Assembly (NCBI GenBank): GCA_965651905.1
Contig: CBFGUG010000009.1
Span: 96,673 to 160,672 of the forward strand
Origin: SZUA-265 sp965651905
GTDB taxonomy: Bacteria > Myxococcota_A > Polyangia > Polyangiales > Polyangiaceae
Direction: 5' to 3'
Length of the DNA stretch: 64,000 nucleotides
Below the pieces are notes generated by a model. It was not told where the DNA came from. It did no database searches and saw only the letters and a list, made by a program, of their open reading frames with translations. The position numbers were made by a program, and so were the translations under genes. This document shows positions 16,805 through 25,169 of this stretch, in pieces. The number at the start of each line of letters is the position of its first letter. Within the stretch, counting starts at the first letter, position 1.

Positions 16805-19077
16805 ACGATCGCCATTCATCGTCTCGCTCGAAATCGCATTTCGCAGCTTCGGTTGCCCTCCTGGTCGTATCCTTCGGGTCGCCGCTTGCGGCTCTCGCGC
16901 AAGAAGAGCTCGAAACCACGGACGGATACCCCGAACGCGTCATTCAATGGATGGTCGAGGACGGCGAGACGTGTGCAGACATTGCAGACGCGCTGTACGG
17001 CGATGCGAAACATCAGTCGCTGGTGGCGCGTTACAACCCCGTGAAGTGTCCAGGTGTGCTCACGGCGGGACGCATCTTGGTGGTGCCCTACGCGGTGGCA
17101 GACGTACCAGCCGCGCGGCTGCATGGCTCGTCTCCCACCGTGCGCGCTCGCGTTCCAGACAGCGAGTGGCAGGTGGCTCGGACGGGGATGGCCCTGGATG
17201 ACGGCTACGGGGTAAACACCATGTCGGGTGCTAGTGCGGATATCCTGTTTCGTGATCGCAGCCGCATTTACCTGCAGCAGAACACGCTAGTCATCATCTA
17301 CGGCACGGCTGAAACCTCGCGCAAGTCGAGCAGCGAACGAATGCGCATCACGCTCGACGAAGGTGAGCTGCGCGCGGGCATCGCCGCGTTGAGTGGCCGC
17401 CCCATCGAACTGGACACTGCAGGCGGCGGGCAAGTCGTCGCCGAGTCGGATGACACCGTGTTGCGACGCAAGAGCCAGCGCACCACGGTATCGGTCTTCG
17501 ACGGGCACGCCACCGTCAAGAATGCGGGCGCGAGCGTGCGCGTCGAAAAGAACTTCGGCAGTGCGTTCGTGAAAGCCAAACCGCCGACGCCACCACGACC
17601 ACTGCCGCCTGCGCCGAGTTGGGTGTCCGGCAACGGTCCAGACATTCAACTTAGAAGCGCTCAGCAGGCACTCGAACTAGGCTGGTCCGAGGTTGACGGG
17701 GTCGTTGCCTATCGCGTCGAGATCGCGCTGGACGACGAGTTCAACCGAGTTGTTCTGAGGCAGCAAGTGCCCGCCGACGTATACAACTTGCGTGCTGAGA
17801 ACCTTCCTCCATCGACCTACCACGTCCGTGTCCGAGGCGTGGACGCTGAGGACTTTCTCGGGATCTCCTCGGAGGTGGCAACGACCAGCATCGTGCATGC
17901 GGAGTTCGAGTTGGGGCGCTTCCAAGGGGATGGCATCTTACTCTCGCCCTACGCCAGCCTGGCGCTCGACAACGACACGGGGGTCGAGGCCTCGCTCGAT
18001 GGCACCACGTTCTCGACTTTGCCACATCGCTTCGAGCTCGAAGGCAAGCGACCCAAGACGCTGAAGCTGAGGCGCAAGGGCGGCGCCGCGAGTTCCGACA
18101 TCGCGCTTTCGTTCGAACAGCCACAGCTCGAGCTGTCCGCGGAGCGAGTCGAACAGGAACTCGCCGTCAGTGTGCACGCCAAAGGGTTGGGGCCCCTAGC
18201 TCAGCGAGCAGGATATCGTTTTTGGATCGAACAGCGGGGCAGCGGGCGCTGGCTCGACGGACAGCTGACGGACGACACGCTCGCGGTGACGACTAGCGTC
18301 GATCACGAACACACTACGAGGGTGCACCTTGCGGACGCACAGGGGGCGGTGGTCGCGCGTTTGGACGTGCCGCCCAAGCCGCCGCTTCCCGTTTCGGAAC
18401 TCGCTGCGCGTACGCCGAGGATCGGTCCTCGGTTCGCCGTGACGTCATCGAATCGTGAGTTGAGCTTCGACTGGTGGCGAGTGGGAGCACCCGCCGCCGT
18501 CGCAGCGGGCGGGGTCTCCGCAGGTTCGGTGGACGGGTCGCAGCTTTCGGGCACGGGCACCGCGCGCTGGCGTGACTTTGGTGCAGACTTGCGCATCACG
18601 ACGAACTCCCTGGACCGTTCGACACCGACCGACGGTTCATTGTTCGCCCACGCGCGTTACGGAACCTGGTTGGGCGAGTCCACGCGTTGGGACCTGCGCC
18701 TCGGGACCGTACTCCCTGCTGCCAGCGTTTCGCCGCCGCCCCGCGCCAGTTTTGGCGCTGGCATCGGAGGTCTGTTCGGTAACTGGACGTGGCTAGTGAA
18801 CACGGATGTCCGCGCCGCCGTCAGCAGCGACACCGACGGCTTGTCGAGTTGGCAAATGCGCGGCGGTTATGGAATGACGTACTCACTCATCGAACTCGTT
18901 CGCGCGTTTGCGTTGCTGGACGCTTACTGGGTTGGTGATCGAGCGAGGGCGGCGGGTCAATTCGGGATCGAGATGGGTGACGACTTTGCGGGCACGTTGG
19001 GGGTACGCGTCTCGCCGTTTGGAGACGACAACGCGACGTGGACTTTCGGCGCCGGGCTCAGCTTGACGGGGGACTGA
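16801..19077 (+). CDS. LysM-FecR exported protein with C-terminal barrel-like region
   Basis: 758 residues. Signal peptide (about 12-34), LysM domain (about 47-96, VEDGETCADIADALYGD to GRILVVPY) for peptidoglycan binding, FecR domain (about 115-265, with GVNTMSGASADILFRD and DEGELRAGIA), Pro-rich linker, a fibronectin-type-III-like domain (about 285-365, VAYRVEIALDDEF then YHVRVRGVD), then Gly/aromatic strands (about 560-758) like an outer-membrane barrel. It probably spans from peptidoglycan to the outer membrane and, by its FecR domain, may pass a signal to the cyclase homologue whose gene it overlaps by 4 bp. That signalling role is inference from gene order. Confidence 0.82.
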   Translation: MNDRHSSSRSKSHFAASVALLVVSFGSPLAALAQEELETTDGYPERVIQWMVEDGETCADIADALYGDAKHQSLVARYNPVKCPGVLTAGRILVVPYAVADVPAARLHGSSPTVRARVPDSEWQVARTGMALDDGYGVNTMSGASADILFRDRSRIYLQQNTLVIIYGTAETSRKSSSERMRITLDEGELRAGIAALSGRPIELDTAGGGQVVAESDDTVLRRKSQRTTVSVFDGHATVKNAGASVRVEKNFGSAFVKAKPPTPPRPLPPAPSWVSGNGPDIQLRSAQQALELGWSEVDGVVAYRVEIALDDEFNRVVLRQQVPADVYNLRAENLPPSTYHVRVRGVDAEDFLGISSEVATTSIVHAEFELGRFQGDGILLSPYASLALDNDTGVEASLDGTTFSTLPHRFELEGKRPKTLKLRRKGGAASSDIALSFEQPQLELSAERVEQELAVSVHAKGLGPLAQRAGYRFWIEQRGSGRWLDGQLTDDTLAVTTSVDHEHTTRVHLADAQGAVVARLDVPPKPPLPVSELAARTPRIGPRFAVTSSNRELSFDWWRVGAPAAVAAGGVSAGSVDGSQLSGTGTARWRDFGADLRITTNSLDRSTPTDGSLFAHARYGTWLGESTRWDLRLGTVLPAASVSPPPRASFGAGIGGLFGNWTWLVNTDVRAAVSSDTDGLSSWQMRGGYGMTYSLIELVRAFALLDAYWVGDRARAAGQFGIEMGDDFAGTLGVRVSPFGDDNATWTFGAGLSLTGD

Positions 19078-19114
19078 TGGGCGCCGCTTCGACGTGTGTA
19101 GCCGAGTTCGGTCC

Positions 19115-20455
19115 ATGAGAGACGACCTCGACATGGGCAGTCAGGACACGGTGTCACTGCCCGAACTCGTGCCCGAAACCGACGGCGCCACTGCGCTTGC
19201 CGTCGGGAGCGTCGTCGGAGGGCGCTACGAGCTGCTGCGCACCTTGGGTGAAGGTGCAATGGGCACCGTTTACCTCGCCAAACACACGGCGCTCGACAGG
19301 GAGGTGGCCGTCAAGCTCATCAAACACGATGTCCGCGCCAGATCCGAATACGCACGACGGTTCGAGCGTGAAGCCAAAGCTACATCCAGTCTCGATCATC
19401 CCCACGTCGTGCGAGTCCTCGACTTCGGGGACGACCCAGTACTGTTTCTGGTGATGGAGTACATCGCTGGTCGCAGCCTGCGTGACTTCATTCGAGAGGC
19501 GACTGAGCCGCCGCCCCTCGAGCTCGTGACGACCCTCGTCGACCAAATTCTCAGCGGTTTGGTAGCCGCACACGAACACGGCATCATTCATCGGGACCTC
19601 AAGCCCGACAACGTTCTGGTGACGTGGGAAGATGAGCAACCGTTCGTCAAGGTAGTGGACTTCGGCCTAGCACACGTGGATGAGTCGTTCGAACGCGGTC
19701 CGACGCTCACCGAGCAAGGAGTGGTTGCCGGGACGCCCGCGTACATGAGTCCCGAACAGTGTCAGTCGATGGCAGTGACTTCGGCGAGTGACCTCTACTC
19801 CATCGGTTGCATCTTGACGGAACTGCTTCAGCTCACGCCGCCGTTCACTGGCGACTCCGCGGCCGTGTTGATGTCGCAACAGATGTTCGCCCCGCCCCCA
19901 CCCTTGGACCGCCCCGCAGACGCGGAGCAGGTTCCCGAATGGCTCGAAAACCTGCGTCTCGAACTCCTCTCGAAACACGCTCATCGCCGGCCAGACTCGG
20001 CGCGCGCAGTGCGTGATCGTCTGCGTCCTGAAGCCGAAGAGGTGAGCCAGCGCCGATCGGGACGTGGCAGCTTGGGGGAGGGCAGCGGTCGTTTCGAACG
20101 ATTCGGCAGCGGTGAACGTTTGCTGGTACGCCTTTCGGACCAATCGCCGTGCATCGACGCGGCCGTGCGCGCTGGGCTCGCGTTGCACGGGATCGACGTA
20201 GGTGCGATCAAGGGTCCGAACATCATCGTGCTCGATTACTCAGCGACGCCGGACGCACTTTCTCAGATTGCTGACTACGTCGCGCAGGGGTTGCAGGTGA
20301 TCGCGTGCGTGGCGCGCCCGAACGCAGCGTTGCTTTCCGATTTGATCAACGTCGGAGTCGCGGACGTCGTGGCTGCGCCAGTCGACCCCGTGGCGCTGAC
20401 CATCGCGGTGAGGCGCCTGGAACGTCGTTTGGGACGCACTCGCCGCAAGTCGTGA
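19115..20455 (+). CDS. Ser/Thr protein kinase with receiver-like C-terminal domain
   Basis: About 446 residues from the ATG at 19115 (GTG at 19094 and ATG at 19133 are alternatives). The eukaryotic-type kinase domain is complete: GEGAMGTVYLAK loop, EVAVKLIK lysine, HRDLKPDNVL catalytic loop, VVDFGLA, GTPAYMSPEQ. After a short linker the last about 110 residues resemble a CheY-type receiver: NIIVLDYSA keeps an Asp in the acceptor position, but the conserved Lys is replaced (VAAPVDP). There is no membrane segment, so it is cytoplasmic. It starts 37 bp after the LysM/FecR gene and is a good candidate to phosphorylate the FHA activator encoded at 11888. Confidence 0.88.
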   Translation: MRDDLDMGSQDTVSLPELVPETDGATALAVGSVVGGRYELLRTLGEGAMGTVYLAKHTALDREVAVKLIKHDVRARSEYARRFEREAKATSSLDHPHVVRVLDFGDDPVLFLVMEYIAGRSLRDFIREATEPPPLELVTTLVDQILSGLVAAHEHGIIHRDLKPDNVLVTWEDEQPFVKVVDFGLAHVDESFERGPTLTEQGVVAGTPAYMSPEQCQSMAVTSASDLYSIGCILTELLQLTPPFTGDSAAVLMSQQMFAPPPPLDRPADAEQVPEWLENLRLELLSKHAHRRPDSARAVRDRLRPEAEEVSQRRSGRGSLGEGSGRFERFGSGERLLVRLSDQSPCIDAAVRAGLALHGIDVGAIKGPNIIVLDYSATPDALSQIADYVAQGLQVIACVARPNAALLSDLINVGVADVVAAPVDPVALTIAVRRLERRLGRTRRKS

Positions 20456-20541
20456 ACAGCGGACGCGCCCCATGTGTCGAAGCCCAAGTTCGCAGCAGAA
20501 GTGCTGCACGAATGATTCGGCACACGCCCGCTTGATCTCCT

Positions 20542-20560
20542 CCCGAATTTCTCGTTCGGG
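20542..20560. terminator. Small hairpin between convergent genes
   Basis: CCCGAA and TTCGGG form a 6-bp stem with a 7-base loop, between the converging kinase gene and DUF481 gene. There is no strong T-run, so function as a terminator in either direction is only plausible. Confidence 0.35.
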
Positions 20561-20587
20561 TTGCTAGCTACGCTGTCGAGGCAGCCG

Positions 20588-21484
20588 TCAGTACAACGTG
20601 TACACGAGGTTGAGCGCCGTGATCGTATCCGTGCGTTCGAGTCCGGGTAGCGGGTTGTTGTCGTACTTCACCGACACCGTGGTCGCGATCGAGAAACCTT
20701 CGCCGATTTTCGACGTGAGCCCCGCGTCGAAGTTCAGACGCCAGTTGGTGCGACCTGTCGTCTCATCTTCCAAGGGAGATAGACCTTGCAGGTACTCCAT
20801 GCCCGTATTGAACGTCACGGCCTTGTTCAACTGGTTGTCGTAACCCACGAACGCGCGGCCGTTGTGACGGGTTTCGGTCTTGTCGGCGATGTCACCCGTG
20901 TCTGGGTCTTCCCGTGCTTCCTCGCGCCGCACGTCGTACTGCAAATCGTAACCAAGCTCAGCCCAGAACGCTTGCTCCTTTTGATCGATGAAGTAGTACG
21001 CGAGACCAGGGTCGATGTTGAGGCGTAGATCCAAGCCCTGAAAGCGATCACGTCTGGCGGAGACTTGTAGAAACGCTGCCAGCTGCTCGGCGAAGAACAG
21101 GTCGTAGCGGACTCGCCCCTGGTAGTTTTCGACCGTCGTCTCCATCGGATCGTCGCGTGTAGCCGCTGCGCGGCCGAAGTTCGCAGCTGCAGCGCTGGTG
21201 AACTGGTGGATGTCACGACGTAGCTTGAAGTTCCCCGCGCCCGTCAACGATAGCGCGCGAGAGTTGCCTGTGGCGAGCAACCCACCTGCCGAAAGAGAAA
21301 GATTGATCGTATCTTTGTTTTCTTCGGCGTCGTCGGCGACCTGTTGAAATCCCTCTTGGGCTACTTCGGTGCTACCGCTCGTGGCTGGATCAAGACCCGC
21401 CAGACCAGCCGGGTCTTGAGCGAAAGCGGGCAAGCTGTACAGGCACGCGCAGCAGCTGAGCGTTGATATCAAGCGACGATTCAT
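20588..21484 (-). CDS. DUF481 outer-membrane protein (YdiY-like)
   Basis: 298 residues. Signal peptide (about 1-22, ending LPAFAQ), a short linker, then the DUF481 barrel (about 55-298). Typical features are LSLSAGGLLATGNSRALSL at the start of the barrel, regularly alternating strands, a RVRYDLFFAEQLAAFLQ strand, and an aromatic end (YTLY). DUF481 proteins such as YdiY are outer-membrane barrels of unknown, possibly salt-related, function. It is followed at a distance by the divergent mscS gene. Confidence 0.88.
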   Translation of the reverse strand: MNRRLISTLSCCACLYSLPAFAQDPAGLAGLDPATSGSTEVAQEGFQQVADDAEENKDTINLSLSAGGLLATGNSRALSLTGAGNFKLRRDIHQFTSAAAANFGRAAATRDDPMETTVENYQGRVRYDLFFAEQLAAFLQVSARRDRFQGLDLRLNIDPGLAYYFIDQKEQAFWAELGYDLQYDVRREEAREDPDTGDIADKTETRHNGRAFVGYDNQLNKAVTFNTGMEYLQGLSPLEDETTGRTNWRLNFDAGLTSKIGEGFSIATTVSVKYDNNPLPGLERTDTITALNLVYTLY

Positions 21485-21671
21485 TGTTTCGTTCCTTTGC
21501 GCATCGATCGAAGGAGTCGCGGGTTGGTTAGCTCGAGATATGATGGCTCTGCGCGAGCCCTCCCGCGGTCCCCGCTGGGTGGGATACCCCCGATAGCAAG
21601 TTCAAGGCCAGTTTTCTCTGTGTATGCTTTGGCCGGAAATCAGAGGTGGTGACTGGCGTCTGCGGCTCCCT

Positions 21672-21689
21672 GCCTACAGTTCTGTAGGC
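21672..21689. promoter_or_regulatory. Dyad GCCTACAG-TT-CTGTAGGC, possible activator site
   Basis: Two perfect 8-bp arms around a 2-bp centre, followed by a third half-like TGCCTACG at 21693. It lies about 60-80 bp upstream of the sigma-54 -24 element, which suits an activator-binding site. The T-run after the second arm means a terminator for transcription from the left is an alternative reading. Confidence 0.4.
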
Positions 21690-21750
21690 TTTTGCCTACG
21701 ATTGCGCTACCGATCGCGCGAGGCAAAGGGGCTGGTCGCGGGGGCATGGA

Positions 21751-21766
21751 TGGCACGAGCCTTGCT
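21751..21766 (+). promoter_or_regulatory. Sigma-54 (-24/-12) promoter upstream of mscS
   Basis: TGGCACGAGCCTTGCT matches the sigma-54 consensus TGGCAC-N5-TTGC with the required GG-N10-GC spacing (GG 21752-21753, GC 21764-21765). Transcription would start about 12 bp further on, leaving a 5' leader of roughly 200 bases before the mscS ATG. The assignment is from consensus match only. Confidence 0.6.
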
Positions 21767-21980
21767 GCCGGCCGTCGGCGAAAGAATCTCGACACGAAAA
21801 CGAACGAGTGAAGCGATCATGGTTCCCTCAGCCTGCTGACGTGCCTCGTCGCTCTGCATCCCGACGACGTCGGGACGCGCTTCAAGCGCGAATCAGTCGA
21901 TCGGATCGTTAACTCAAAACAGAAATTTTGGCGCGATGCCACGAGGGTCATCGGCCTCGCAACACTAGGAGAACCAGGAC

Positions 21981-22808
21981 ATGAATTCCGAAGATTTGGA
22001 GCAATACGTTGACCACGGCGTGGAGCTGGCGATGGGCTACGTGCCCAAGATCGCGTTGGCGATCGTCACACTCATCATCGGCTTCTGGCTGGTTGGCAAG
22101 ATCGCCTGGTTGGTGAGGCGCAGTCTGAAGAAGCGAAAAGTCGATGAAACGCTTTCGCCGTTCTTGGTCAGTGTGATCACTTGGACTCTGCGAGCCGCCG
22201 TGCTGATCAGCGTTGCCTCGCTAGTGGGTGTCGAGACGACTTCATTCGTCGCCGTTCTCGGTGCTGCGGGCCTCGCGGTGGGTCTCGCCTTGCAGGGCAG
22301 TCTCAGCAACTTTGCTGGCGGGGCGCTCATTCTGATTTTCCGTCCGTATCGGGTCGGTGACGTGATCGAGGCACAAGGTCAGATCGGAGTCGTCAAAGAG
22401 ATTTCGATCTTCACCACGACGATGACGTCTGGTCAGAACCGTCGCATCATCCTGCCGAACGGGCCCGTCGCCAACGGCACGATCATCAACTACACCGTGG
22501 AGGGTACGTTGCGCCTCGATCTGGTCATCGGCGTGTCCTACGACTGTGATCTGAACCAGGCGCAGAAGGTCCTGCGCGACATCCTCGAGCAAGACGAGGA
22601 CGTCCTGTCCGATCCAGCGCCGACCGTCGAGGTGCTCGAGCTGGCGGATAACTCCGTCAACTTTGCCGTACGACCCCACACGAAGACGGCCGACTACTGG
22701 CCCGTGCACTTCCGGCTGATGAAAAAGATCAAACTGGAGTTGGACAAGGCTGGCATCGGCATTCCATACCCGCAGCGCGACGTGCATCTGTACGAGCACA
22801 AGAGCTGA
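21981..22808 (+). CDS. mscS: Small-conductance mechanosensitive channel (MscS family)
   Basis: 275 residues, close to E. coli MscS (286). Helices TM1 (about 20-45), TM2 (about 65-85) and the pore-lining TM3 (about 88-125; VAVLGAAGLAVGLALQGSLSNFAGG) are followed by the beta domain (FRPYRVGDVIEAQGQIGVVKEI, then LPNGPVANGTIINY) and an alpha/beta C-terminal domain. It opens under membrane tension to release solutes during hypo-osmotic shock. An AGGAG sits about 10 bp before the ATG. A consensus-like sigma-54 promoter lies about 215 bp upstream, suggesting stress- or development-linked control. Confidence 0.93.
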   Translation: MNSEDLEQYVDHGVELAMGYVPKIALAIVTLIIGFWLVGKIAWLVRRSLKKRKVDETLSPFLVSVITWTLRAAVLISVASLVGVETTSFVAVLGAAGLAVGLALQGSLSNFAGGALILIFRPYRVGDVIEAQGQIGVVKEISIFTTTMTSGQNRRIILPNGPVANGTIINYTVEGTLRLDLVIGVSYDCDLNQAQKVLRDILEQDEDVLSDPAPTVEVLELADNSVNFAVRPHTKTADYWPVHFRLMKKIKLELDKAGIGIPYPQRDVHLYEHKS

Positions 22809-22951
22809 CGCGTCCGCTGACTCGAGCTCGCGCTGTCTGTCTGGGAGGCGGTGGTCACTTTGACCACACAGTCGGGCAGGCCGCGCGATCGCAGCGTGCA
22901 AGCCGTCACAGCGGGCGACGTGGGGGCGCGCCTAGTGCTAGGCTGCCAACG

Positions 22952-24298
22952 ATGACTCGGCGCTTGCGACGGCCGCTGCTAGGTGCGTCGGCTTTCTTCT
23001 TGATGGCGTGTGGAGTGGGATTGCGCGAGGCGAACCCTCCCAACCCCAGTGCATCAGCTCTGCATTCGGACCTGTCCGAGCGACGGCGCTGCGTCAAGGC
23101 CAGCGAAGCCGCCCGAAACCCACTCGTGGCGGAGTGGCCAGCGTCGGAGAAGGCTCATCTCGAGAGCCTGATCCAAGAGCGCGTCGTTGCCGTGCGTTAC
23201 GAGGGGTGCGATCTTCAGGTGATCCCCGGCTGTCGCCTACCGGGCAATTACACTTGGCGGCAAACCACCGTCGCGACCGACACGCTCGAGATCAAAGACG
23301 CCGACGAGCTTTACGCCAAGTTGCCAATCGGCGCGATTGGCTTGGAGGGCGAGCTGGCGCGATCAGGTCATCTGGCGGTTCAGACCACCGTCGTCGGCCA
23401 GATGCGCATGGCCAGTCCGTTGGCTGTCGAGGTGCCTGCTGCGTGTCACGAGGCAACACACTATGTGGAGGCCATCAGCATCGGTAGCTTCAAGTTGTTC
23501 TCAGGTAGCGACAGCAGCGCTACTGGGGGTGCCGACGTCGGCGTAGCTGGAGCCGGAGGCAAACGGAGCACGAGTCGTGTGACGCTGCGCGAGGCAGGAT
23601 CCACTGCGGCATGCGGGTACACATCTTCGGAGTCGCCGACGTCTCAGTGTGCCTCTCCCATTCAGCTCTTTCTCAACCCTTTGGAGGCTGCTGGGGACGA
23701 CGCTGCGGCAAGTGCGGGTCGCACCCGCACGAAAGATCTTGCCGATCCGGCCCAGACCGGGGTGTACGTGAACTTTCCCAAGGCAGAAGACTCCGATGAA
23801 GTTTGGACGCTGCGCGGTCGCGGCGGAGAGCACCTGTGCACGCTGCCCTGCGGGGCCTGGATCCAGACGATGGGGGGTAACTTTTTGCGGCGAGAGAGGC
23901 CGCTCGCGGAGGTTTCTCTACCGGCCGCGTTACCCCACCGCCCCGGGACCGAAGTGCGCGCCGAGTACCAGGCTGAGCGGGGCAGCCCCGGGATGTCGAA
24001 GTGGACCTTTTATCTCCTGGGGGTTCCGTCGCTGGTGATGACAGGCATCGTCAGCATTTTCGGAACTGTCGAACTCGCTAGTGGCTGCGACCGCGACTCC
24101 ATCACGGGTGAGTGTGATGACAACGCCGGGTTCTTCCTCGGGGCAGCGGCGTTTTACGGTGCAATCGGTGGGGCGTCGCTCTGGTGGTATCTCTACAGTG
24201 AAGAGGAGCGCTTCGAAACCTACGAGCAGTTCGACTCGGGAGGACCCTCCAACTTGCAGATCGGCATCGGTCCGACTGGTATCCATGGCGTGTTCTGA
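22952..24298 (+). CDS. Lipoprotein of unknown function with two C-terminal membrane segments
   Basis: 448 residues. The lipobox FLMACG near residue 20 marks it as a likely lipoprotein. There is no recognised domain. The N-terminal half has several Cys (EGCDLQVIPGCRLPG, PAACHEATHYVEAISIG), the middle is Gly/Ala/Ser-rich, and the C-terminus has two hydrophobic stretches (about 350-370, FYLLGVPSLVMTGIVSIFG, and about 390-415, AGFFLGAAAFYGAIGGASLWW). The arrangement resembles other uncharacterised myxobacterial envelope proteins. A TAGGCT hexamer 7 bp before the ATG suggests a very short or absent leader. Confidence 0.6.
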   Translation: MTRRLRRPLLGASAFFLMACGVGLREANPPNPSASALHSDLSERRRCVKASEAARNPLVAEWPASEKAHLESLIQERVVAVRYEGCDLQVIPGCRLPGNYTWRQTTVATDTLEIKDADELYAKLPIGAIGLEGELARSGHLAVQTTVVGQMRMASPLAVEVPAACHEATHYVEAISIGSFKLFSGSDSSATGGADVGVAGAGGKRSTSRVTLREAGSTAACGYTSSESPTSQCASPIQLFLNPLEAAGDDAAASAGRTRTKDLADPAQTGVYVNFPKAEDSDEVWTLRGRGGEHLCTLPCGAWIQTMGGNFLRRERPLAEVSLPAALPHRPGTEVRAEYQAERGSPGMSKWTFYLLGVPSLVMTGIVSIFGTVELASGCDRDSITGECDDNAGFFLGAAAFYGAIGGASLWWYLYSEEERFETYEQFDSGGPSNLQIGIGPTGIHGVF

Positions 24299-24342
24299 AT
24301 CGAGCGCGCGTGGCGGTCGTCGGGATCAGGGGCCGCCCGACC

Positions 24343-24371
24343 TTGCTGCGAATGGAGGGGAGGCCTAAAGT
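24343..24371 (+). promoter_or_regulatory. Predicted sigma-70-type promoter, apparently leaderless
   Basis: TTGCTG (24343-24348), a 17-bp spacer, then TAAAGT (24366-24371), with the ATG of the next gene 6 bp later. This spacing would place the transcript start on or next to the start codon, giving a leaderless mRNA. Based on consensus only. Confidence 0.45.
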
Positions 24372-24377
24372 GCGGTC

Positions 24378-25169
24378 ATGCGACTCAGCGCGTTGGCGAT
24401 CAGCTGTCTTGTATGTCTCGCTTGCGCAGGAGAGCGTGCAGGCAGCCCAGCAGAATTTCGCGACGCGGGCGACGCCGGTTCCGTCGTCGGGCGTGAAGAT
24501 TCGAGCGGGGGTGAGACGTCGGCTACGGACGATGCGTCTCAGACGAGTGGTTCTGAGACACCAGACCGCCCGAACGATGGCGAAGGGCATGCGGACGACG
24601 AAGCTCGAGGCGGCCCTGTGAATGGCGAGGAATCGTCCAGCAACGCGGGAGACTCCGATGCCGAGAGCGACGCGTCCGCGATGCACGAAAACCCTGACGT
24701 TGGCTTGGCGTCATCCGACGCTGCACCAAACGACGGGTCCGTCGCGGACGACGAACTCACACCAGGAGACGCCGCGAGTGACGAAGGTTCGTCGGAGGAC
24801 GTTCGGGATGCGTCCGATCAGGATGGGGACTCAGGCGACTCGGGACCTACGGACGATGCTTCGACGACGGCGCAATGCCGCCCCGAGCGAACGACCACGG
24901 TACCCGGCGGGGAGCCCATCGAGGTGGGCGTTTTCTGTGACGTCGTATTTCTATGCGCGACACCTGAACAGGCTTCACGCGCCAAATTGCTAGCGCCCGA
25001 TTTCGAATGCAAAGGTGCGACGGGAGAGTACGGTTGCGGACAGCAAGTTTGCGAACTACTTCCCTCGGCCCAGGATCGCAGGTTGTTGCAGGAGGAGTAC
25101 GAGCAGGTTTGCGCACTTTCGAGCCTGGACGTAGGAGCGGGGGCGATTCAATGCAGGGTGTACCTATAG
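24378..25169 (+). CDS. Lipoprotein with acidic linker and Cys-rich C-terminal domain
   Basis: 263 residues. A short leader ends at LVCLAC near residue 16 (approximate lipobox). Residues about 25-165 are an Asp/Ser/Gly/Glu-rich low-complexity spacer. The last about 95 residues form a small domain with several cysteines (CRPERTTTVPGG, GVFCDVVFLCATPEQA, FECKGATGEYGCGQQVCELL, ending QCRVYL). I do not recognise it. It probably displays a disulfide-bonded head on the outer membrane. Its 3' end overlaps the proposed start of the CULT gene. Confidence 0.6.
   Translation: MRLSALAISCLVCLACAGERAGSPAEFRDAGDAGSVVGREDSSGGETSATDDASQTSGSETPDRPNDGEGHADDEARGGPVNGEESSSNAGDSDAESDASAMHENPDVGLASSDAAPNDGSVADDELTPGDAASDEGSSEDVRDASDQDGDSGDSGPTDDASTTAQCRPERTTTVPGGEPIEVGVFCDVVFLCATPEQASRAKLLAPDFECKGATGEYGCGQQVCELLPSAQDRRLLQEEYEQVCALSSLDVGAGAIQCRVYL

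Larger units (their letters stand above)
21485..21980. other. Intergenic region with candidate sigma-54 promoter and dyad
   Basis: About 500 bases between divergent DUF481 and mscS genes. It holds an 18-bp dyad at 21672-21689 and a consensus-like sigma-54 promoter at 21751-21766, listed separately. The only open frame of any length has no ribosome site or homology and is not called as a gene. Confidence 0.6.

Noticed and set aside
21624..21839. Short frame upstream of mscS as a gene
   Set aside because: It overlaps the sigma-54 promoter and has no homology.
22930..22943. GCCTAG-TG-CTAGGC hairpin as a terminator
   Set aside because: The second arm overlaps the -10-like TAGGCT and there is no T-run, so it may be coincidence or operator-like.
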